Shown here: piece by piece, positions 15,831 through 22,590 of the stretch
Layout of the letters: each line of letters begins with the position of its first letter
Position numbering within the stretch: the stretch's first letter is position 1
NCBI RefSeq assembly: GCF_040683095.1
Contig: NZ_JBFBCI010000028.1
Location: forward strand, 1-64,000
Direction of reading: 5' to 3'
DNA length: 64,000 nt
Source: Sphaerisporangium sp040683095
Lineage (GTDB): Bacteria > Actinomycetota > Actinomycetes > Streptosporangiales > Streptosporangiaceae
Notes under the pieces: model-generated
Databases searched by the model: none
What the model was told of the DNA's origin: nothing
The model's input: only the letters and a program-made list of their open reading frames with translations
Program-made: the position numbers and the translations under genes

Positions 15831-16433
15831 GTGAATATGTTCCGAAAAGCGTTCGTCATCGCGGCCGCCATGGCCGGGCTGACGTTCTCCGCAGTGGCCG
15901 CGCCGGCCCACGCGGCACGCCTCACGCCCGCGGTGTCGGCGCGGCCGGCGGCATCGCCGACCGTGGCGGCTCCGGCCCTGCGGCCCGCGTGCGCGCCGCA
16001 GGGCTGCGCCGAGGTGATGTGCCCGCAGGGCTACGTCTGTGTGTACGCGCCCAAGCAGTGCCTGACCACGCCCTGCCCTCAGTACGAATGCGTCCCGGAC
16101 GGGACCGTGACCACGCCGAACCAGCCGGTCGTCCTGCCGGTGTACCCGTACCCGTATCCGTATCCGAACCCGTATCCGTATCCGTACCCGTACCCGACGC
16201 CCGCCTGGCCGCCCTACGGGTGGTACGGCAAGCATCACCACCATCACCACCCCCCCGTCCCGTACCCGCGGCCCCAGTTGCCGCGGCCGCCCGGCCATCG
16301 GAACCCGGTGACGATCCAGGCGTCGGCCCCGCAGCCGGCGGCCGCCGGGCAGGCGGCTCAGGCCCCGAACCGCGAGGTTCCCGGTCTCCCGGAGGCGGAG
16401 AGGCCCGGCGCTTCGGCGGCAGGCGCGCGGTAG
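15831..16433 (+). CDS. secreted cysteine-rich protein with Pro-Tyr repeats and a His tract
   Basis: 200 residues from GTG 15831, with AAGGAAAG upstream; ATG 15837 is an alternative. A signal peptide ends near APAHA. A six-cysteine region contains CAPQGCAEVMCPQGYVC and CLTTPCPQYEC. Then comes a low-complexity stretch of alternating Pro-Tyr (YPYPYPYPNPYPYPYPYP), a run of six His after GK, and a Pro/Ala tail. It has no enzyme domain I recognise. The disulfide-rich head and extended PY stalk suggest a cell-surface or wall-associated structural protein; His-rich tracts can bind metals. Function unknown. Confidence 0.8.
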   Translation: MNMFRKAFVIAAAMAGLTFSAVAAPAHAARLTPAVSARPAASPTVAAPALRPACAPQGCAEVMCPQGYVCVYAPKQCLTTPCPQYECVPDGTVTTPNQPVVLPVYPYPYPYPNPYPYPYPYPTPAWPPYGWYGKHHHHHHPPVPYPRPQLPRPPGHRNPVTIQASAPQPAAAGQAAQAPNREVPGLPEAERPGASAAGAR

Positions 16434-16596
16434 TCACGCCTTCCCGGAGGGCCGGCCGTCGGACGGGGTCTCGTGGCGCACTGCCGCGGACCCCGCCCGG
16501 CGCTTCGCCGGGGGCGTTGGAGGGGGCGGGAAGCGCTGTGATTGGCTTCTGACTAACAGGAGGGTACGAAACAGACACCCCCACGAACCCGGGACG

Positions 16597-17769
16597 GTGA
16601 TCGGCATTAACGCCCACGACTTTCTCGAGGTGGATCGCGAGCTATCCGACGAGGAGCGCGCGATCCGCGACGCCGTCCGCGACTACGCGAGCGCCGAACT
16701 GCTGCCGCACGTCGCCGACTGGTACGACGCCGGGACGCTGCCCGACCCGCGCGGGCTGGCCAAGGGGCTCGGCAAACTCGGCGTCTTCGGCATGCACCTG
16801 ACCGGGTACGGATGCGCGGGCACGAACGCCGTCAGTTACGGCCTGACCTGCCGCGAGCTGGAGGCCGTGGACAGCGGGCTGCGCAGCTTCGTCTCCGTCC
16901 AGGGGTCGCTGGCGATGACGGCGATCCACAGGTACGGCTCGCCCGAGCAGAAGGAAGAGTGGCTCCCCCGCATGGCGACGGGCGACGCGCTCGGCTGCTT
17001 CGGCCTCACCGAACCCGACTCGGGAAGCGACCCCGGCTCGATGCGCACCCACGCCCGCCGCGACGGTGGCGACTGGGTGCTGGACGGCACCAAGATGTGG
17101 ATCACCAACGGCTCGGTGGCGGACGTCGCGGTCGTCTGGGCCGCGACCGACGAGGGCATCCGCGGGTTCCTGGTGCCCGCCTCCACGCCCGGGTTCTCCG
17201 CGAACGTGATCCACAAGAAGCTGTCGCTGCGCGCGTCCATCACCTCCGAGCTGGTGCTGGACGGGGTACGGCTGCCCGGGGACGCGATCCTGCCCAGCGC
17301 GGAGGGGCTCAAGGCGCCACTGTCGTGCCTGTCGGAGGCCCGGTACGGCATCGTCTGGGGCGTCGCGGGCGCGGCCAGGGCCTGCCTGATGGCGTCGATC
17401 GACTATGCCAAGCACCGCGTGCAGTTCGACCGGCCGATCGCCGGCTTCCAGCTCACCCAGGCCAAGCTCGCCGACATGCTCGTGGACGTGAACCACGCGA
17501 TGCTGACCGCCCTGCGCATCGGCCGCCTGAAGGACGAGGGCCTGGCGACCCACGCGCACGTGAGCTTCGGCAAGCTGGCCAACGTCCGCGCCGCGCAGCG
17601 CGTCGCCGCCACGGCCCGGAGCATCCACGGCGCCAACGGCATCACCCTCGAGTATCCCGTGATGCGCCACATGGTGAACCTCGAGACGGTCGCCACGTAC
17701 GAGGGCACCGCCGAGGTCCACGCCCTGACCCTCGGCCGCGCCCTCACCGGCCTGGACGCCTTCCGCTGA
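16597..17769 (+). CDS. acyl-CoA dehydrogenase (glutaryl-CoA dehydrogenase-like)
   Basis: 390 residues covering the three acyl-CoA dehydrogenase regions. FGLTEPDSGSDP near 133-144 is the FAD/substrate signature. YAKHRVQFDRPIAGFQLTQ marks the C-terminal helical domain, and YEGTAEVHALTLGRALTG near 367 contains the catalytic-position Glu of glutaryl-CoA dehydrogenases. The sequence TLEYPVMRHMVNLETVATYEG is also typical of that subgroup, which oxidises and decarboxylates glutaryl-CoA to crotonyl-CoA in lysine and tryptophan degradation. Start GTG 16597 has only a weak RBS; the AGGAGGG at 16558-16564 is too distant. No pathway partner is adjacent. Confidence 0.9.
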   Translation: MIGINAHDFLEVDRELSDEERAIRDAVRDYASAELLPHVADWYDAGTLPDPRGLAKGLGKLGVFGMHLTGYGCAGTNAVSYGLTCRELEAVDSGLRSFVSVQGSLAMTAIHRYGSPEQKEEWLPRMATGDALGCFGLTEPDSGSDPGSMRTHARRDGGDWVLDGTKMWITNGSVADVAVVWAATDEGIRGFLVPASTPGFSANVIHKKLSLRASITSELVLDGVRLPGDAILPSAEGLKAPLSCLSEARYGIVWGVAGAARACLMASIDYAKHRVQFDRPIAGFQLTQAKLADMLVDVNHAMLTALRIGRLKDEGLATHAHVSFGKLANVRAAQRVAATARSIHGANGITLEYPVMRHMVNLETVATYEGTAEVHALTLGRALTGLDAFR

Positions 17770-17850
17770 GCGAACGCCCACCGCCGCCGACGGCGCTGTG
17801 AGCGTGATCTGTGCGGCCCCGCAGCGGTACCGTGCCCGTCACACGGGGCC

Positions 17851-17911
17851 TTGTGGCGGCGGTGCGCGCCCTCCTACTATTACGTCACACGATATAACGT
17901 CGCACGATATA
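17851..17911 (+). promoter_or_regulatory. promoter and tandem operator for the PadR gene
   Basis: TTGTGG (17851-17856) and TACTAT (17875-17880) are 18 bp apart. Immediately after lie two adjacent 15-bp direct repeats, ACGTCACACGATATA (17882-17896) and ACGTCGCACGATATA (17897-17911), covering the expected transcription start. This fits autorepression by PadR, but binding is unproven. Confidence 0.6.
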
Positions 17912-17924
17912 GATAGAGGAGAGC

Positions 17925-18233
17925 ATGGACGGGCTTGGGAGATTCGCGGATCCGGCCGTGCTGATCCTGACCAGCCTCGCGGGGGGCCCGAAACACGGGT
18001 ACGCGCTGATCAAGGACATCGAGCGGCTCGCCGAGACGACCCTCGGCCCCGGAACCCTGTACGGGGCGATCGGCCGCCTCGAACGGCGCGGGCTGATCGA
18101 GGCCCTGCCGGAAACGGACCGGCGCAGGCCCTACCGGATGACGCCCGCGGGAGCCGAAGCGCTGCGGTCCTACCTGGAACACGCGCGCCGGGTGACCGCC
18201 ACCGGGCTCACGCGGCTGGAGGCGTTCGCGTGA
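17925..18233 (+). CDS. PadR-family transcriptional regulator
   Basis: 102 residues from ATG 17925, with GAGGAGAG upstream. The winged-helix core shows LAGGPKHGYALIKDIE, then LGPGTLYGAIGRLERRGLI and RRPYRMTPAGAEAL, the PadR hallmark. The protein is a short type with little C-terminal dimerisation helix. Its TGA overlaps the GTG of the next, membrane-protein gene, so it probably controls that gene and itself through the tandem repeats upstream. Confidence 0.95.
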   Translation: MDGLGRFADPAVLILTSLAGGPKHGYALIKDIERLAETTLGPGTLYGAIGRLERRGLIEALPETDRRRPYRMTPAGAEALRSYLEHARRVTATGLTRLEAFA

Positions 18234-18901
18234 AACGCCTGATCCTGCTGTATCCGCCGCGATGGCGGCGCCGGTACGGCGACGAGATGAGCCGCCTGAT
18301 CGACGACCTCGGGCCGACGTCCCTCCGCGCGCGCCTGTCGGTCGGCGCGGATCTGCTGCGCGGAGCCTTCGACGCCCACCTCGCCAAGGAGGCCCGGATG
18401 ACCAGGGACACACGCATGGCCGTACGACGCGGCGTCCTCGTCGCCCTCGTGGTGTGGGGCGCGCTCTCGGTGGAGATCGTGCTGTCCAACGTGGTCTTCC
18501 CCACCACCGGAGACGATGACGGCCTCGCGGTGCTCGTCTCCTATCTCTGCGTCTTCGCGGCGCCGGCGTTCACCGGAGTCCTGGCCGCCCGGACCACCAC
18601 GGGCCCGCGCGGCCTGGCCGCGGCCGGCGCCATCGCCGGCGCGCTGGTCGGCGCGCTGACCGTCACCACCTACCTGGTGATCGACAACGTCTTCCTCGAC
18701 ACCATCGGCCGGCAGCAATCCAAGATCGACGGCCTGGCGCACAGCGGAATGACATCCATGCGGGCCTACGTCAACGTCAACCTTCTGTTCGCCCTGGCCG
18801 CGCTCACCATCTTCCTCGGCGTTGCCGGCGCGGGGCTGTCGGTGGCGAGCGGGCTGATCGCCCGAGCCCGGCGGGCGGCCAAGAACGCGCGGACGGTATG
18901 A
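18230..18901 (+). CDS. integral membrane protein co-translated with PadR
   Basis: 223 residues from GTG 18230, overlapping the PadR stop by 4 nt. The cytoplasmic N-terminus MKRLILLYPPRWRRRYGDEM is typical of membrane proteins paired with PadR regulators in actinomycetes. Four hydrophobic segments follow near 60-80, 92-110, 122-145 and 185-210. No transport motif is recognised. The role is unknown; such pairs often respond to envelope or drug stress. Confidence 0.85.
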   Translation: MKRLILLYPPRWRRRYGDEMSRLIDDLGPTSLRARLSVGADLLRGAFDAHLAKEARMTRDTRMAVRRGVLVALVVWGALSVEIVLSNVVFPTTGDDDGLAVLVSYLCVFAAPAFTGVLAARTTTGPRGLAAAGAIAGALVGALTVTTYLVIDNVFLDTIGRQQSKIDGLAHSGMTSMRAYVNVNLLFALAALTIFLGVAGAGLSVASGLIARARRAAKNARTV

Positions 18902-18928
18902 GATGGACGATGACCACCTGCATTCGGT

Positions 18929-19087
18929 TCAGCAGTGCTTGCTCAAAGACATGCGCTTGATCAGGGGGAACAGGTTCGGGTTGAACCGGCCGGAGGCGAG
19001 CCGGCGGTAGTTCCGCCAGGCGACGTTCAGGTTCTTGACGAACTTGGTGCTGGTGCTGTTGTACACCCGGACATATCCCCGTTTCAC
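18929..19087 (-). CDS. possible small basic protein
   Basis: A 52-codon frame from GTG 19087 reads KRGYVRVYNSTSTKFVKNL, then AWRNYRRLASGRFNPNLF, and ends SLSKHC. Third positions are almost all G or C, which supports past or present coding. There is no clear RBS or promoter and no family I recognise. It lies just past the terminator of the DUF5302 gene, so it may be the tail of a lost larger gene. Confidence 0.35.
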   Translation of the reverse strand: MKRGYVRVYNSTSTKFVKNLNVAWRNYRRLASGRFNPNLFPLIKRMSLSKHC

Positions 19088-19128
19088 CCGGCCGTTGAAG
19101 AGGCGGGGCGGCGGGTTCCGGGAAGGGC

Positions 19129-19165
19129 AAAGGCCCGTCTCAGGCTTCGCTGAGGACGGGCCTTT
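19129..19165 (-). terminator. terminator of the DUF5302 gene
   Basis: AAAGGCCCGTC and GACGGGCCTTT form a long stem extended by TCAG/CTGA around a short loop. The A and T ends make it usable in both directions; it lies 22 bp after the DUF5302 stop. Confidence 0.8.
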
Positions 19166-19187
19166 CGCGGGAAAGTGGCTCCGGGGG

Positions 19188-19385
19188 TCAGCCGCTCTTG
19201 CGGCGGAAGGAGCGCTTGCCGGCCGCGGGGCCGTGCGCGCCGCCGATCTTGGAGGCGTTCTTGCCCCGGGCGGCGGCGTTCGACTCCGCCTGGGTCTGGC
19301 GCTTGCGTTCCAGGGCCTCGCGGAACTTGCGCTTCAGCTCGTCGTCCGGAGTCTCGGCCTCCGGCTCCGGTGCGTTGGCGGTCAT
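19188..19385 (-). CDS. DUF5302 family small protein
   Basis: 65 residues from ATG 19385, preceded by AGGAGGTCC. It has an acidic N-terminus, then the conserved core DDELKRKFREALERKR, SKIGGAHGP and the ending RSFRRKSG. This matches the actinobacterial DUF5302 family in length and motifs. It is soluble, charged and probably disordered at both ends. Function is unknown. A strong terminator follows. Confidence 0.9.
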   Translation of the reverse strand: MTANAPEPEAETPDDELKRKFREALERKRQTQAESNAAARGKNASKIGGAHGPAAGKRSFRRKSG

Positions 19386-19646
19386 GCGGACCTCCTGCTG
19401 CTCTTGATAGGGCTACCACTGGGCCTCGCACGCGCGCGTGACCGCTCGCCCGACGACGGTGGCCTGCCCCCGCCCCCGATTACGTCACGCCGAGATCCGG
19501 CGAAGCACGCGGACATCATCTCATGGGTGGCCGTTCGGCTTCATACGGCTGTCCTGACATGAACTGACTTCGAGGTGCAAGTGTGTCGACACGGACAGTG
19601 GTATTTAGCCGCATTTGTCGATGAACGCCGATTAATGTGCGGAGTA

Positions 19647-20474
19647 TCAGTCCCACCAGAACGACCAGGTGTACTTGCCCACAATCTGCTCGGCGTAGTC
19701 GATCAGCGTGCCCGCGCTCTGGACGATCGCATCGGGGCAGAACGCCCAGTGCTCGGCGGCGACGTGCACGGCGTGGGCCGGCGTCTGCGGCGGCGCGGCG
19801 ACGCTGAGCTCCAGCGTGTTGAACCCCATGCCGACCACGCGGGCGGCGAAGCGGTCCTCCCAGCTCCGTACGACGGCGGCGAGCGGGACGTTCCACTCGT
19901 TGTGGTGCAGGGCGCCCTGCCAGCCCATGACGGCCAGCGCGTCCGCCCCGCGCTGCACCGCGGCGAGCCCCACCGGCGTGCCCTGCTCGGCCAGCATGGC
20001 CGCGTACCGGTCGGCGAGGGTGTCGGGGTCGGTCTTCAGCTCGCCGGGGTCCGCGGGGCCGGGGCAGGCCGGGCCGAAGGGGTCGAGGATCTCGATCTGG
20101 TCCTCGTGCGCCTTCTCGATCCAGTCGGACCAGACCTCGTCCATGAACGCGCCGACGTTGTAGTTGTCGATCTCGGCGGCCGCGTCCGGCGCGATCTGGC
20201 CGACCGACCACGGCTGGACCGACTCCTCCAGCAGGACGGGCCACAGGCCGGACCTCGGGTGCTCGAGGCGCAGCCGCGTCCACAGCGCCCCCGTCGCGGG
20301 CGTCTCGCTCAGCCAGAAGGCGGGGCGCCGGCGCGCGGGGAACCGCGCGTACGTCGGATCCGGCCACACCAGCGATCCCGGCGGGAGATCCACCGAGAGC
20401 GTGCGCCCGCCGCCGCCGTCGTCGAACAACCGGCACACGGCGGCCGGCAGCATGCGGCCTTCACCATCGTCCAT
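19647..20474 (-). CDS. DUF4253 domain protein
   Basis: 275 residues from ATG 20474; the frame extends further upstream to 20600, so the start is uncertain. The C-terminal half contains the family pattern: GWQGALHHNEWNVPLAAVVRSWEDRFAARVVGMGF followed (in sections) by LELSVAAPP, AEHWAFCPDAIVQ and WSFWWD at the very end. DUF4253 proteins are cytoplasmic and of unknown function. No operon partner is seen. Confidence 0.85.
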   Translation of the reverse strand: MDDGEGRMLPAAVCRLFDDGGGGRTLSVDLPPGSLVWPDPTYARFPARRRPAFWLSETPATGALWTRLRLEHPRSGLWPVLLEESVQPWSVGQIAPDAAAEIDNYNVGAFMDEVWSDWIEKAHEDQIEILDPFGPACPGPADPGELKTDPDTLADRYAAMLAEQGTPVGLAAVQRGADALAVMGWQGALHHNEWNVPLAAVVRSWEDRFAARVVGMGFNTLELSVAAPPQTPAHAVHVAAEHWAFCPDAIVQSAGTLIDYAEQIVGKYTWSFWWD

Positions 20475-20766
20475 CTCAACCGATCCGGTACCGAGCACAC
20501 CAAAAGCATTCCGGTAAGCCGAGATGGTAGTGCGAGGGGGATCCGTCACACCTTCCGTCGTACCGCACAACCGCCCGTCCTGTCTCACGCCCCCGGCCAT
20601 GATCTCTACCGTACGGAAATGCGGCTCGATCGGCGCTTTGTTCGATCAACCATTCTTACACCGAGTATCAACCCCCGAACCGCAGGTCACGGACGACATG
20701 GACGAATACATAATGGGGTGATATAAGCGTGCGGGACGGGCCGCGCTGGACCGCCCGCCGCCCCCT

Positions 20767-21048
20767 TCAGGCGGGCTGGGGGACGTCGCCGCCGCGGTCC
20801 GAGCGGGTGAGGGCCGCGTCGCGGGTCTCGCGCATCGTCGTATAGACGACCAGCGACACCGCGGCGCAGCCGGCGACGTACCAGAAGAAACCGGACTCGA
20901 CGCCGGCGTTCTTGAACCACAGCGCGACGTACTCGGCCGTGCCGCCGAACAGGGCGTTGGCGATGGCGTACGGCAGGGCGACGCCGAGCGCGCGCACGTG
21001 TGTGGGGAACAGCTCGGCCTTCACGCACGCGTTGATCGAGGCAGTCAC
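20767..21048 (-). pseudogene. MFS (MHS-type) transporter, C-terminal remnant
   Basis: The 93-residue frame begins SINACVKAELFPTHVRALGV and contains FGGTAEYVALWFK and GFFWYVAGCAAVSLVVY. This is the last two to three transmembrane helices of metabolite:H+ symporters such as alpha-ketoglutarate/proline permeases (family length about 430 residues). Everything upstream is missing: the frame starts 18 bp after the stop of the AlbA_2 gene. The transporter was evidently cut by insertion or deletion at this point. Confidence 0.8.
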
Positions 21049-21066
21049 GGCAAGCCGAGTCGAGGG

Positions 21067-22506
21067 CTAATCCGTGAGTCTTCGATAGGTGGTGGGCCGC
21101 CCCGGTCCGCCCAGCTGTTCCACGAGCCCTCTCGACCTCAGCTCGCGCAACGCCTTGCGCACATTGGGGGCGGACAGGCCCAGTTCGTGCTTCAATTCGG
21201 CCGCGCTGCGGCCGCCGGCCGCCAGGGCGTCGTAAACGCGCAGTTCGGTCTGGTTCAGGTCTTCGCCTGGCCGCATAGGGGGCACCGCCTGCTGGATCAC
21301 GACCGTGAAACGAATGGTGGCATCGATGTAGTGAGCGGGCCGAAGCCCGGCCTCGGCGAGCACCTGGTTGACGATCGGGATTCCGGTCGCCAGGGCCTCG
21401 ACGACTCGTGCACCGGTCTCCGGGGTACGAACGTGCTGACAGATCGCGACCAGGCGGGCGTTACGTGCTGAGGTGACGGCATCCCTGCCGAGCCGCTCCA
21501 CCGTGATGCCGTACAGCCCCCCCGGGTTGGAGACGATCAGCCGATCCCGGCGGAGCCTCACCTCTGTAGCCATGCCCTCCGACCAGTGATCAAGATCGCG
21601 ATGTAGAAGAGCGTTGGCGATGATCTCACGAAAGGCGACGTAGGGGTACGCGGGCCGATCATGAACCGTGCCATCAGGTGTGGACACGATCGTCGTGTCG
21701 AAGACCCGTCTCCCCCATGCCATGGCGGCGTCCAGCATCCGAGGAATGGGGCCGCTGATCGTCGTCTGATTACGGGCTCGCGCCCCCGCCGGATCCGATG
21801 ACAATGGCTCCGCCGAAGCCTGGATGACGAACCGGGGGAACCACTCCTGGGGATGCACTCCCATGGCCAGCACCCCCGCGACCGTCGGGGTGCCGTCGGG
21901 GAGAGTCACACCCGCGCGCCGGAGCAACTCGGCATCCTCGTTGAACCGGCCCAGCCCTTGAGGATCCCGCTCCCGGACGGAGCGAAGAAAGGCGGCGACG
22001 AGCTCCTCGTCCAGGTCCTCCCGGGCAGCGCCCTCCACAGGCTTGCGGTCGAACAGGGGTGGTTGCCGAGCGACGAGGAACGCCTGCTCCTCGAGGGCGG
22101 ACAGGGGAAAATCGCCATCGTGGCCCCGCATGTAGGCCACACCCGACGCGGCGACCCGGCACGGCTTGGCCGACGGATCACATTCATGAACGCGGGCGAC
22201 GATGACCGGGATGCCGTCCACCTCCGCGTCACGGATGGCAAGCCGGACGGGAGGCGAGAAAGAGCGCGCCTTGCCTGCCAACCCCTGCTTCAGGGCTTGC
22301 GGGTCGGAGAGCCGCACCGGCCGGAAGCCGGTCGCCTCGTCCAGGCCGAGAATGATCGTCCCACCGCCTGGATGGTTGGCAAGAGCACTTAGGGTCGACG
22401 TGAGCGACTGCGGCAGTCCACCCGCGGCCGACTTCACCTCGACGTCGTCGTAGTCACCTCTGGTCGCACGCAGCCGTGCGACCAGCTCGTCCAGATCCTG
22501 GTCCAC
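21067..22506 (-). CDS. AlbA_2/Schlafen-type ATP-binding regulator (COG2865), paralogue 1
   Basis: About 479 residues from GTG 22506; an upstream GTG at 22524 would overlap the operator, and the paralogue's start aligns with 22506. The N-terminal AlbA_2 domain has EVKSAAGGLP, SALANHPGGGTIILGLDE and KPCRV. The central HATPase-like segment is FREIIANALLHRDL and LIVSNPGGLYGI. The C-terminal winged helix (LNQTELRVYDAL ... LSAPNVRKALRELRSRGLV) predicts DNA binding. Members are putative transcriptional regulators, sometimes linked to mobile or defence regions. A paralogue of the same plan lies at 59668-61479. The gene abuts a truncated transporter, suggesting acquisition. Confidence 0.9.
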   Translation of the reverse strand: MDQDLDELVARLRATRGDYDDVEVKSAAGGLPQSLTSTLSALANHPGGGTIILGLDEATGFRPVRLSDPQALKQGLAGKARSFSPPVRLAIRDAEVDGIPVIVARVHECDPSAKPCRVAASGVAYMRGHDGDFPLSALEEQAFLVARQPPLFDRKPVEGAAREDLDEELVAAFLRSVRERDPQGLGRFNEDAELLRRAGVTLPDGTPTVAGVLAMGVHPQEWFPRFVIQASAEPLSSDPAGARARNQTTISGPIPRMLDAAMAWGRRVFDTTIVSTPDGTVHDRPAYPYVAFREIIANALLHRDLDHWSEGMATEVRLRRDRLIVSNPGGLYGITVERLGRDAVTSARNARLVAICQHVRTPETGARVVEALATGIPIVNQVLAEAGLRPAHYIDATIRFTVVIQQAVPPMRPGEDLNQTELRVYDALAAGGRSAAELKHELGLSAPNVRKALRELRSRGLVEQLGGPGRPTTYRRLTD

Positions 22507-22511
22507 CCGGT

Positions 22512-22557
22512 AATGTAACCACACACTGGTTACATTCCCCCGGGTTTCAGTTACATT
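22512..22557 (-). promoter_or_regulatory. operator of AlbA_2 paralogue 1: inverted repeat plus extra half-site
   Basis: AATGTAACC (22512-22520), spacer of 7, GGTTACATT (22528-22536) is a perfect 9-bp inverted repeat ending 6 bp before the GTG start. A third half-site GTTACATT lies at 22550-22557. Autoregulation by the gene's winged helix is the simplest reading. Confidence 0.7.
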
Positions 22558-22590
22558 TCTGGGTCCGTCGGCATGCTCGGCCGGACCGCC

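Noticed and set aside
16141..16200. Tandem TACCCG/TATCCG repeat as a possible CRISPR or satellite
   Set aside because: It is the coding sequence for the Pro-Tyr stretch; unit length is 6 bp with no spacers.
16231..16252. Six-His run as vector or tag contamination
   Set aside because: It lies in the middle of a GC-rich native gene with a natural signal peptide and flanking Pro/Tyr repeats. No vector sequence is near.
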